A stretch of DNA of 64,000 bases from Bradyrhizobium nanningense (GTDB taxonomy: Bacteria > Pseudomonadota > Alphaproteobacteria > Rhizobiales > Xanthobacteraceae), in the NCBI RefSeq assembly GCF_004114535.1, contig NZ_LBJC01000031.1:17851-81850 (forward strand). The letters run 5' to 3'. Of the stretch, positions 1-7,479 are shown piece by piece. Under the pieces are notes generated by a model that searched no databases, was not told the origin of the DNA, and saw nothing but the letters and a program-made list of their open reading frames with translations. Position 1 is the first letter of the stretch. The number at the start of each line of letters is the position of its first letter. A program made the translations under genes and the position numbers.

Positions 1-187
1 GACAGGCACAAGCAATGGCAATGTTCAAGACCTTTATAAAAAAACCAGAACTACGGGGATAAATCGCAGCCGCGCGCAGCCGAAAGAACGCGAAAAGCGG
101 CGATTTTCCTCGCTCCACGCGGCTTTGGCCGGCGAATTTGATCCTTGCCGCAGCAGATGGGAGATTGCTGCGCAGGAGTTGAATGAA

Positions 188-820
188 ATGAACGAGGCAA
201 GGGTCGTCCCCTTTGTTAATCAAAAGGGGGGCGTGGGAAAGAGCACTGTGGTATCGAACATCGGCGTCGAACTCACCAGGCGCAGGCTACGGGTGGCGCT
301 TCTGGATACAGATCCACAAGGGTCATTGATTCTCTGGCGCGACGGGCGCGACGCCGAGTGGCCGTTCGTTCGGTCACTGCGATCGCGAGATCTGCCGAAC
401 TGGCTCTCAAAGGCTCGCAAAGAATTCGATGCGATCCTGGTCGACACCCCCGGTCACGATATGCGCAGCCTGGCGGAAGTCGCGGTGGTGGCCGATCTGA
501 CGATGATTGTCTCCCAGGCGACGGTCCTCGCGAACGCGGCGACCGCCTACGTCCGGAAGGCGTTCATCGACGCCGGCCTGCCGTACGCGATCGTCCTGTC
601 GCACGCGCCCGCGACGATGACCCCCCGATTGACGGCATGGCTCGATAAGCACAGGGAGCTGGGTGAGATCGCGGGCGGCTTCCTCGCTTATCGCGTCGAT
701 TTCCAGGACGCAGCGCTCCGCGGTCTCGGGGTGTCGGAGTACCGTCCCGATGGTGCGGCGGCCCACGAGGTGGCCCGCTTGACCGACTGGCTGCTGGAGC
801 GGTTGGAGCTGACGTCGTGA
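188..820 (+). CDS. ParA/Soj-type partition ATPase
   Basis: A 210-residue P-loop ATPase of the ParA/MinD superfamily. The deviant Walker A motif KGGVGKST lies near residue 13, followed by the switch motif DTDPQGS and the Walker B-like VDTPGHD, so ATP binding is expected. ParA proteins segregate plasmids and some integrative elements together with a small DNA-binding partner and a centromere repeat. The ATG used here follows an AGGAG about 10 bases upstream; an in-frame TTG further upstream has no comparable ribosome site. The stop overlaps the next start (GTGA), so the two genes are translationally coupled. It is short, without the N-terminal HTH of type Ia ParA, which points to a type Ib system with an RHH-like partner. 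Confidence 0.87.
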   Translation: MNEARVVPFVNQKGGVGKSTVVSNIGVELTRRRLRVALLDTDPQGSLILWRDGRDAEWPFVRSLRSRDLPNWLSKARKEFDAILVDTPGHDMRSLAEVAVVADLTMIVSQATVLANAATAYVRKAFIDAGLPYAIVLSHAPATMTPRLTAWLDKHRELGEIAGGFLAYRVDFQDAALRGLGVSEYRPDGAAAHEVARLTDWLLERLELTS

Positions 821-1125
821 AGAACCGCCCCTTAGATCAGGCCATCCGCGCGCAAGCCCTGCGCCGGGAGATCAAGCTGGCTGCCCAACGGCAGCCGGCC
901 GACGAGGTTCGGACGACCTATTCCATTGCGCCTGATGCCCGACGCGCGTTGAGGATGCTGGCGGCCTCGCTGGACTGCGCGGCGAACGACCTCATCTGCA
1001 TCGCGCTTGAAAATCTGCTGATGGCGCACGGTTCACAGCCAGTCTCCCTCACGCGAACCGACCTTCGCGACCAGTTGTCTCGCCTGGCGAGATCGCAGCC
1101 TCAAGAGCCGAACTCGGGCACCTAA
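817..1125 (+). CDS. small putative DNA-binding partner of ParA (copy 1)
   Basis: A 102-residue protein starting at a GTG that overlaps the ParA stop. The N-terminus is basic (RREIKLAA). A central stretch EVRTTYSIAPDARRAL is followed by an amphipathic LAASLDC..NDLI segment; this beta strand plus two helices resembles the ribbon-helix-helix layout of type Ib ParB/ParG/CopG partners. I assign that fold by pattern and context only. The coupled position downstream of parA and the adjacent repeat array support a role as centromere-binding protein and autoregulator. The C-terminal 25 residues are polar and probably disordered. A close paralogue lies 300 bases downstream. Confidence 0.68.
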   Translation: MKNRPLDQAIRAQALRREIKLAAQRQPADEVRTTYSIAPDARRALRMLAASLDCAANDLICIALENLLMAHGSQPVSLTRTDLRDQLSRLARSQPQEPNSGT

Positions 1126-1295
1126 GATCCGGGATGGTCCGAGCGCCCCAGTACGTTGCGCTAGATGCCTCCCGCCTTGCTCTCCGCCTCTCACGGGCAG
1201 AAATCCAATCCTTTAGGGCAGCCGACCGGAGGGACGTTGGGGGAAAGGAGGGCGGCAAATTTTTTTGTCGGCCCCCCGTTACATGGTATGAAAAA

Positions 1296-1404
1296 GAACA
1301 CTTCCCGGACATCTTGGAACACTTGTTCGGCGATAGGTTTTCACCATAGCCGGCCGGCCTGAACTTCACCAACAAGTGTTCCGAACATCCCAACAAGTGT
1401 TCTG
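1296..1404. repeat. centromere- or operator-like array of 21-bp-spaced repeats
   Basis: Four related sites sit between the two small DNA-binding protein genes. Two face one way: GAACACTTCCCGG at 1296 and GAACACTTGTTCGG at 1317. Two face the other way: AACAAGTGTTCCG at 1371 and AACAAGTGTTCTG at 1392. Within each pair the spacing is exactly 21 bp, two helical turns, so a bound protein would sit on one DNA face. The two pairs are mirror images about a GC-rich centre near 1350. The array ends just before the start of the second paralogue. Such arrays are typical of type Ib partition centromeres that double as operators. Function is inferred. Confidence 0.62.
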
Positions 1405-1416
1405 TCGAATCCATGA

Positions 1417-1788
1417 GTGTCGGTGTCGCGGCCGGCAAGTCCGGGTGCGGCGACCGCACAAGCGGCGCGGCGGGAGATCAAGCTAGCCAGTGAACGGCGA
1501 CCGGCCGAAGAGGTCCGGACGACCTATTCTGTCGCGCCAGATGCCCGACGCGCTTTGAGGGTCCTGGCCGCCTCGCTGGACTGCCCGGTAAACGACCTCG
1601 TCTGCGTCGCAATCGAGGACTTGCTGACGGCGCACGGCATAGGATGTCCGCCGCTCTCTGCGGACGAGGACCGCATTGCAGGACCGCCAACAAAGCACGC
1701 CTTCACGCGGACCGCTACCCTTTCGCACACCTTGCATCAGCTGCAGCGGTACCAGCTGCGGATCCTCGTAACACCTATAACCGACTAG
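1417..1788 (+). CDS. small putative DNA-binding protein (copy 2, paralogue)
   Basis: A 123-residue paralogue of the upstream small protein. Over the 57-residue core beginning RREIKLA, 44 positions are identical, including EVRTTYS and APDARRAL. The N-terminal extension (from a GTG start) and the C-terminal tail differ. The start lies only about a dozen bases after the last copy of the repeat array, so the array probably covers its promoter or leader. Two paralogous RHH-like proteins around one repeat array suggest a duplicated partition/autoregulation module, or one centromere binder and one transcriptional regulator. No family name is claimed. The GTG start is uncertain because no clear Shine-Dalgarno precedes it. 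Confidence 0.62.
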   Translation: MSVSRPASPGAATAQAARREIKLASERRPAEEVRTTYSVAPDARRALRVLAASLDCPVNDLVCVAIEDLLTAHGIGCPPLSADEDRIAGPPTKHAFTRTATLSHTLHQLQRYQLRILVTPITD

Positions 1789-1793
1789 GTGTT
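1770..1793. repeat. inverted repeat, possible oriT hairpin or terminator
   Basis: AACACCTA and TAGGTGTT form perfect 8-bp arms around an 8-base loop, overlapping the stop codon of the preceding gene and 64 bases upstream of the relaxase start. Relaxase genes of the MobV type often lie directly beside their oriT, which carries such hairpins, so this is a candidate nic region. No T-run follows, so an intrinsic terminator is less likely. Confidence 0.4.
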
Positions 1794-1856
1794 AGTCGCG
1801 TTTCCCACTTGCCGAGCGGGCGTGGATAAAGCCGTCAGTACGACGAGGACATCCGC

Positions 1857-2873
1857 ATGGGACCGCAATTCATTCGTTTCGACAAGTACGGCAAAGTCGG
1901 AGCGCACGCCAAGAATAGCTCGAAGCGCAAACGTTCGATGTTTGACATCGCTGCCGAGCAGGTGCGCGAGCCGTATGCTTGCCCTCATGTGACAGCTCCG
2001 AAGCCGCACATCCAGCGCTTCGGCTGCGATCCCCGTGAGGCGGTGGCAGTTGCGAGCGGCATTGCTGAACAAGCCGTCGATGCGCGAGGGCGTCGCCTTC
2101 GCAAGGACGCGCCACTTGTCCTTGGCGGCGTCATCTCGTGGCCCAAGCCGCTAGCCGAATGCCTTGAAGATGCCGAACAGATGGCCCGTTGGGCGGCGTT
2201 TCGTGATGATAGCATTGCCTGGATCCACCAGTATTGGGGCGACCATCTGATGAGTGTGGTCGAGCACGTGGACGAACCTCAACCGCACGTTCAGTTCATC
2301 GTCGTGGCCCCCCTCGATGCAAACCGCCGCATCCGCTTGACTAGTTTCCATCCAGGCCTCCGTGGGGAAAAGGCCGCAGCTGAGCGCGGCCTACCCAAGC
2401 GCGAGCAAAAGAAGGCCTATCGGAGCGCGCTGAAGGATTTCCAGGACAACTTTTATTATGACGTGGCCTCCCGGCACGGGTTGGCGCGCTACGGAAAGAA
2501 GCGCCAGCGCTACGAGCGCGACGAGTGGATGACCCGAAAGAAGGACAGGGAGGCGCTCGCAGAAGCAAGTCGACGCCATCGCCATCAGGCGCTCACGCTG
2601 ACCGAGCGGGCTGAAGTCCGCGCGAACGAGGCCATCGCTCTGGTGCAACAGGATGCTCACCTCCAGATCGCCGCTATCGAGGCGAAGGCTGACAAGCGGC
2701 TGGCGCTCGTGACCGAAACGGCCGCTAAGCATTACAGGAATTTGGCGACAAAATACGCCGATACGCGGAACAAGCTTCTGAAGAACGAGGCGACGATCTC
2801 CGCCCAGGCGGCAGAGATCGAGCGGCTTCAGGAGAGGCTGAGAATGATTGAAGCAGCGCCTAGCGCTCCATGA
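1857..2873 (+). CDS. MobV/Pre-type mobilization relaxase
   Basis: A 338-residue protein with the plasmid recombination/mobilization (Mob/Pre, PF01076-like) signature. The metal-binding motif of MobV enzymes, H-x-D-E-x-x-P-H-x-H, is seen as HVDEPQPHVQ at residues 137-146; the last histidine is Gln, a departure from the usual form. The N-terminus contains a basic patch (KNSSKRKR). The C-terminal third (about 235-330) is a long coiled coil rich in Ala, Glu and Lys. Such relaxases nick oriT for conjugative mobilization by a helper element. A GAGGA precedes the ATG. The gene sits between the partition genes and the tRNA-Tyr scar, marking this as the end of a mobilizable element. Whether it still cleaves is uncertain because of the altered motif. 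Confidence 0.8.
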   Translation: MGPQFIRFDKYGKVGAHAKNSSKRKRSMFDIAAEQVREPYACPHVTAPKPHIQRFGCDPREAVAVASGIAEQAVDARGRRLRKDAPLVLGGVISWPKPLAECLEDAEQMARWAAFRDDSIAWIHQYWGDHLMSVVEHVDEPQPHVQFIVVAPLDANRRIRLTSFHPGLRGEKAAAERGLPKREQKKAYRSALKDFQDNFYYDVASRHGLARYGKKRQRYERDEWMTRKKDREALAEASRRHRHQALTLTERAEVRANEAIALVQQDAHLQIAAIEAKADKRLALVTETAAKHYRNLATKYADTRNKLLKNEATISAQAAEIERLQERLRMIEAAPSAP

Positions 2874-2984
2874 TCAGGTCTCGTGTGCAGAAAGTGACCC
2901 AGGCGTGACCCAAGGGCCAACACCAGCCGTTTTGGCGACCTCAGCCTACCTAACCGCACAGAAATTTCGCAAGTATTTTCAAGA

Positions 2985-3050
2985 TGGTGGGGGGAGGCAG
3001 GACTCGAACCTGCGAAGCCATGAGGCGGCTGATTTACAGTCAGCTCCCTT
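2985..3050 (-). other. tRNA-Tyr(GTA) 3' fragment, attachment-site scar
   Basis: Read on the minus strand, this matches the anticodon arm (CTGACTGTAAATCAG, anticodon GTA), the long variable arm, the T arm (GGTTCGAGTCC) and the CCA end of a bacterial tRNA-Tyr. The first 20 or so bases, giving the 5' acceptor strand and D arm, are missing: homology stops at about 3050 and unrelated sequence begins. This is the classic footprint of integration by a tyrosine recombinase at a tRNA 3' end, or of a later deletion. It cannot give a functional tRNA. The genome should hold an intact tRNA-Tyr elsewhere. Confidence 0.88.
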
Positions 3051-3809
3051 CAAATCCGAACCGCAACCAGGAGCGTCCCGGGCCAGCCACCCCTCAAATC
3101 GAGAAGCACTTCACCGCCTCCGAAAGCTTCCGCGACGTCGTGATCGGGATGGTGGATGGCCTCACGGTCCCGTTCGCGCTCGTGGCGGGCCTTTCCGCGG
3201 CCGTTACCAACACGGACGTGATCGTCACTGCCGGCTTGGCCGAAGTTGTCGCGGGCGCGATCGCGAGGGGCCTTGGTGGGTATCTCGCTGCGCGCACGGA
3301 TGCAGTGCATTACGCCGCGGAAGAGCAGCGGGAGCACCGCGAACGAGAGATCAACGAGGTTGAGCAGATCATCCGCGAGTATGGCCTTGAGGGCGATGCG
3401 CTCAAGTCCGTTGTCGGTGCGGTCGCGTCAAACCGGCCAGCGATGGGCCGACTTCATGATGAGATTCGAGTTGGGGCTGGAGCGTCCGGAGCCGAAGCGT
3501 GCCCCGATCGGCGCCGCCACGATCGGAGGCTCGCATGTGATCGGCGGTCTGATTCCGCTCGCGCCCTACATGTTCGCCCACGACATCGGGACGGCGCTGT
3601 ATATCTCGGTCGCCGCGACCAGCGTCGCCCTGATCTGCTTCGGAGCGGTCAAAGGGCACTTCACCATTGAAGCAGAAGAGCGAGTCAGATTGGTGCAGCA
3701 GATTTTGCCCGCCGATTTTAGGTGGACGGAGGTCGAGAAATTCGAAGCGCTCGATCGTCGCCGCAGCGGTCGCGCTTTCCGCATCCCAAGGATAGCCCCT
3801 GGACGCTGA
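3051..3809 (+). pseudogene. VIT1/CCC1-family iron/manganese transporter remnant
   Basis: The reading frame encodes the core of a VIT1/CCC1 membrane transporter: FTASESFRDVVIGMVDGLTV, then a long glycine-rich membrane pair (LAEVVAGAIARGLGGYLAAR) and a second half with FMMRFELGL and GLIPLAPY segments. Three lesions are visible. No start codon exists between the tRNA scar and the first conserved residue. The frame shifts near 3440, where the conserved region continues one frame over. After the VKGHF segment the expected last membrane hairpin is replaced by unrelated polar sequence ending at 3809. This makes function very unlikely. Loss of its 5' end coincides with loss of the tRNA-Tyr 5' end, suggesting a single recombination event joined them. 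Confidence 0.78.
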
Positions 3810-4048
3810 GGCGTCACAAACCTCAATGACGCGCGGGAGGTGCTTGGCACTAACGTAGCGAGACAAACAAGGCCCGGTGGAATATGCCCCTTAAGGCGAC
3901 GCGACACTCGGCCGCGCGCCCGTCAGGACGCGGGATAGCTTTGGCACCGGTTGCATGGTCCACGAGTGTGGTCCAAGATGACGTTTACGGTCCATCATCT
4001 GCGGCGAAAAGCCGGTTCGGATCAAGCGCTTGATTGGGTTGCCGAGTA

Positions 4049-4122
4049 TGGCTGGGGAACCTGGATTCGAACCAAGACAAACAGAGTCAGAGTCTGTTGT
4101 GCTACCGTTACACCATTCCCCA
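4049..4122 (-). tRNA. tRNA-Gln (anticodon CTG)
   Basis: The 74-base minus-strand sequence folds as a complete tRNA including an encoded CCA. It has a 7-bp acceptor (TGGGGAA / TTCCCCA), a D arm with GGTGTAACGGTAGCAC, an anticodon stem ACAGA/TCTGT with loop CTCTGAC (anticodon CTG, reading CAG), and a T arm GGTTCGAATCC. All arms are intact, in contrast to the nearby tRNA-Tyr fragment. The 240 bases between the VIT remnant and this gene hold no feature I can support. Confidence 0.95.
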
Positions 4123-4267
4123 ACGGAATAGCTGAACAAATTCAATAACTTGCTGACTTGTTCAACTGTCGCCGGAAGCGCGTTTGGCGCAAATCACGGC
4201 TCAGGCGTGGCAGGGTTCTACCCGCTCGGCTCTGGGCTGGCAAGCGCTCCGGTGGATGGATCACAGC

Positions 4268-5240
4268 CTAGTCCAGCTTGATGTTCGCGGCCCCGATCAC
4301 CTTCTTCCAGCGCGCGGTCTCGGCGGCGATGTAGGCCGCGAACGGCTCGGAATCCACCGCGACCGCGGTGGCGCCGAGCTCGGCCAACTTCTGCACCGTC
4401 TCCGGCTGCTGCATGAAGGCGCGGATCTCGGCCGAGAGCTTTTCAACGATCGGCTTCGGCGTACCCGGCGGGGACGAAGAAGCCGTGCCAGGCCACCGCC
4501 TCGAAGCCGGGCAGGAATTCGGCGACGGCCGGCGCTTGCGGATCGAAGTCGGCGCGCTTGGGCGTTGCGGTCGCGAGCAGCGCGAGCTGGCCGGTCTTCA
4601 CCTGCGGCAGCAGCAGCGGCACGTTGTCGAAGGCGAGATCGATCTGCCCGCTCAGCAGATCCGTCAGCATCTGGCTCGAGCCCTTGTACGGCACGTGCAC
4701 CATCTTGGTGCCGGTCATCTGCTGGAACAGCTCGCCGGCAAGATGCTGCGAGGTGCCGACACCGGCCGAACCGAACGAGACCTTGTCCGGATTCGCCTTC
4801 AGATAGGCGATCAGCTCCGGCACGGTGCGCGCCTTGATCTTGTTGGGATTGACGACGAGCACGTTGGGCACGACGCTGATTTGGGCGATCGGCACCAGGT
4901 CCTTGTCCGGCTGGTAGCTGAGCTTCGGCCCGTAGAGCGACGGGTTGATCGCAAGCGCGGACGTGCTGGCAAGGCCGAGCGTGATGCCATCAGGCGCCGA
5001 TTTCGCCAGCCGGGTCACGCCGAGGATCGAGCCGGCACCGCCGACGTTCTCGACCACGAAGGGCTTGCCGAACTTCGTCTGCAAATGGTTCGAGACCATG
5101 CGCGCGAAGATGTCCGCCGTGCCGCCGGCCGCGAAGGGAACGATCACCGTCACCTGCTTGGACGGATAAACATCCTGCGCCTTCATTGGCGACGTCGTCA
5201 GCAGTACCGCCGACACAAGACCAAGCCACATCGATCTCAT
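4268..5240 (-). pseudogene. tricarboxylate-type (Bug/TctC) periplasmic receptor, one-base frameshift
   Basis: A TctC/Bug-family solute-binding protein with Sec signal peptide and the family motifs YPSKQVTVIVPFAAGG, NVGGAGS and a VPYKGSSQM loop. The frame runs to a premature TGA after GFFVPAGYAEADR. The expected C-terminus (TPKPIVEKLSAEI ... AANIKLD) continues one frame over to a stop at 4268. The total length of 973 bases equals 324 codons plus one base, so a single extra base in the CCC at about 4464-4466 explains it. It is either a real recent inactivation or a sequencing error. The chosen ATG has GGTGAGGA upstream. It is the last gene of the sugar-acid operon. No matching TctA/TctB membrane genes are in the window. 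Confidence 0.85.
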
Positions 5241-5297
5241 CGAAGTTTCCTCACCTTTCACTGTGTTGTTGATTGACTGCCGCGCGCGACAGGACTG

Positions 5298-6431
5298 TTA
5301 GAACGCGACCTCGTATATGTTCAGGATCGCATCCCGACCCAGATCGCGCGGATTATTGTCGAGCAGGCGGCGAATGGCGTGCGCCTCATCGGCCATCACG
5401 CCGAGATCATGTTGGGGCACGCCGAGCGCGGACAGCCGCATCTCGATGCCGAGGTTCTTGCAGAAGGCGTAGGTGGCGTCGAATGCGAGCTTCGGATCGT
5501 TGCGTTCCGGCAACCCAAGCGCAGCCAGCACCGCGACCGTCTTCGCCTCCACGGCCGGCATGTTGAAGGCCAGCGTATGCGGGAAGATCGCCGCGCAGGC
5601 CAGTCCATGCGCCACATGATGACGCGTGCCGAGGGGATAGGCCACCGCATGGCCGGCGGTCGTGTTCACCGGTCCCAGGCAACAGCCGCCGTAGAGCGAG
5701 GCCAGCGCCAGGCCGGCGCGCGCCTCGCGGTCGTCGCCGTCGGCGACGGCACGCTCGAGATAATGTCCGACCAGCCGCGCGCCTTCGAGCGCGTAGAGGT
5801 CGATCGCCGGATGCGCCTTGCGGCTGGTATAGGCCTCGACGCAATGCGCCAGCGCATCGACGCCGGTCGCCGCCGTGACCTCCTTCGGCACGGTCATCGT
5901 CAGGTCGGGATCGACGATGGCGATGTCGGCCAGCATGAAGCGGCTCTGCACCGCCTGCTTGTTCTGGCTGACGGGATCGGTGACGAGCGCACGGGTGCCG
6001 GCCTCGCTGCCGGTGCCGGACGTCGTCGGAACCTGCATCAGCGCAACGCTGCGGCCAGCCACCTTCTCGGGCCCGACGATGTCGGCAAAGGGCACGTCAT
6101 TCGTGCACATCACCGCGACCAGCTTGGCGAGATCCATCGCGCTGCCGCCGCCGAAGCCGACCACGAGATCGGGCTTGACATCGCGCGCCATCGCCACCGC
6201 CTTCTCGAGATTGGGCAGGTCCGGCTCGGGCTTGACCTCGCCGAACACCTTGACGGCGCCCGGCAGCGCCAGCGTGTCGACGCGGCGCGCGTTGAACGGG
6301 TCGGAGATCACCAGCGGCCGCTTGGCGCCGATCCGCTCGGCAAAACGCGCTGCGGCAATGATGGTGCCGTTGCCGAACTCCAGGATGGTGGGCCGCTGGA
6401 TTTCGATGGGCGTGAAGGCGTTGGTCATCAT
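5298..6431 (-). CDS. iron-containing alcohol dehydrogenase (maleylacetate-reductase type)
   Basis: A 377-residue group III alcohol dehydrogenase. The N-terminal NAD(P)-binding half carries GGGSAMDLAK. The helical metal-binding half has DALAHCVEAYTS and HGLACAAIFPHTL, which with the upstream Asp give the usual Asp/His3 iron ligands. The family oxidises alcohols or reduces aldehydes and maleylacetate; the substrate cannot be read from sequence. The gene starts about 10 bases after the PdxA-like gene and precedes the receptor gene, so it is in the same operon. Two adjacent ATGs (6431 and 6428) are possible starts. In context it probably handles a hydroxyaldehyde or hydroxyacid made by the other enzymes. 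Confidence 0.85.
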   Translation of the reverse strand: MMTNAFTPIEIQRPTILEFGNGTIIAAARFAERIGAKRPLVISDPFNARRVDTLALPGAVKVFGEVKPEPDLPNLEKAVAMARDVKPDLVVGFGGGSAMDLAKLVAVMCTNDVPFADIVGPEKVAGRSVALMQVPTTSGTGSEAGTRALVTDPVSQNKQAVQSRFMLADIAIVDPDLTMTVPKEVTAATGVDALAHCVEAYTSRKAHPAIDLYALEGARLVGHYLERAVADGDDREARAGLALASLYGGCCLGPVNTTAGHAVAYPLGTRHHVAHGLACAAIFPHTLAFNMPAVEAKTVAVLAALGLPERNDPKLAFDATYAFCKNLGIEMRLSALGVPQHDLGVMADEAHAIRRLLDNNPRDLGRDAILNIYEVAF

Positions 6432-6441
6432 GCGTTCGATC

Positions 6442-7479
6442 TCATGATTTCGATGCGGAGGCGCCAGCGGCCAGCCGCTCGGCATAGTCGATGGCCTCGA
6501 TCAGGCTGTGTTCGTTGGCGATGCCTTTGCCAGCGATGTCGAAAGCGGTGCCGTGATCGACGGAGGTACGGATGATCGGCAGGCCCAGCGTGATGTTGAC
6601 CCCAGAGAGCTCCTGCCAGCGGCCGGTCGCGGGATCGACCTGGAAGCCGAGCAGCTTGACCGGAATGTGCCCCTGGTCGTGATACATCGCGACCGCTGCA
6701 TCGTACTGGCCGGCGCGCAGCTTGACGAAGATGGTGTCGCCGGGGACGGGGCCGACGACATCGAGACCATCGGCGACCGCTTTCGCGATCGTCGGCGCGG
6801 AAACGTCGATATCCTGCCGGCCGAACAGGCCGCCCTCGCCGGCATGCGGATTGAGCGCGGCAATCGCGATCTTCGGCTTGGCGATGCCGAGCCGCAGCAA
6901 CGCGTCGTTGGTGAGGTCGATCACCATGCGCAACCGTTCCGGCGTCAGACGCTTCGGCACGTCCTCCAGCGCCACATGGGTCGAGACGTGGCTGACACGC
7001 ATGTTGCCATGGGCGAGCAGCATCACCGAGCCGCGCACGCCGGTGAGATGCGCCAGCATCTCGGTATGACCGGGGAAATGATAGCCTGCCTTGTTGAGCG
7101 CTTCCTTGTTGAGCGGCGCGGTGACGATCGCTGCGGTCCGGCCCGCCTGCGTCAGGCGCACGCCCTGCTCGATCGCCTTGTAGGCAAAGCGGCCGCCATC
7201 GGCGCTGAGCACGCCAGGCTTGATCGGATCGCCTTCGGCGTCGGCTTGCAGGTAGCAGAGGTTGGGCCAGTCACGCTCCGCCGTCGAGACTTGAGGGATT
7301 GCAATGTCGGTCCCGAGTACAGCCTTCGCGCCATCGAGCGCCGCGCCGCTGCCGATGATCAGCAGGCGCAGATCGCCTTTCGCGATCCGGTCCTTCAGCC
7401 CGACGCAGGCCTTGACGATGATCTCCGGCCCGATTCCCGCAGGATCGCCCATGGTGATGGCAAGATGACGAGAGGTCAC
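6442..7479 (-). CDS. pdxA2: PdxA2-type 4-phospho-hydroxyacid dehydrogenase
   Basis: A 345-residue member of the PdxA family with TMGDPAGIGPEI at the N-terminus, PGHTEMLA, NPHAGEGG and MYHDQGHIPVK, which supply the three metal-binding histidines and the phosphate site. Canonical PdxA oxidises 4-phosphohydroxythreonine in vitamin B6 synthesis. The divergent PdxA2 branch found next to DUF1537 kinases oxidises D-threonate or D-erythronate 4-phosphate with decarboxylation toward dihydroxyacetone phosphate. The neighbouring kinase makes that role more likely. The GTG start at 7479 overlaps the kinase stop (GTGA) and has GGGGAG upstream; a longer in-frame start at 7530 would overlap the kinase by 55 bases and is rejected. 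Confidence 0.86.
   Translation of the reverse strand: MTSRHLAITMGDPAGIGPEIIVKACVGLKDRIAKGDLRLLIIGSGAALDGAKAVLGTDIAIPQVSTAERDWPNLCYLQADAEGDPIKPGVLSADGGRFAYKAIEQGVRLTQAGRTAAIVTAPLNKEALNKAGYHFPGHTEMLAHLTGVRGSVMLLAHGNMRVSHVSTHVALEDVPKRLTPERLRMVIDLTNDALLRLGIAKPKIAIAALNPHAGEGGLFGRQDIDVSAPTIAKAVADGLDVVGPVPGDTIFVKLRAGQYDAAVAMYHDQGHIPVKLLGFQVDPATGRWQELSGVNITLGLPIIRTSVDHGTAFDIAGKGIANEHSLIEAIDYAERLAAGASASKS

Noticed and set aside
1296-1404. A CRISPR array.
   Set aside because: Only four short sites, in two orientations, with 21-bp periodicity and no spacer-like uniform units or cas genes.
2985-3050. A functional tRNA-Tyr.
   Set aside because: The 5' acceptor strand and D arm are absent, so no cloverleaf can form.
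5379-6575. A 398-codon plus-strand frame antisense to the iron alcohol dehydrogenase.
   Set aside because: No family motif; the minus-strand frame has full alcohol dehydrogenase signatures.
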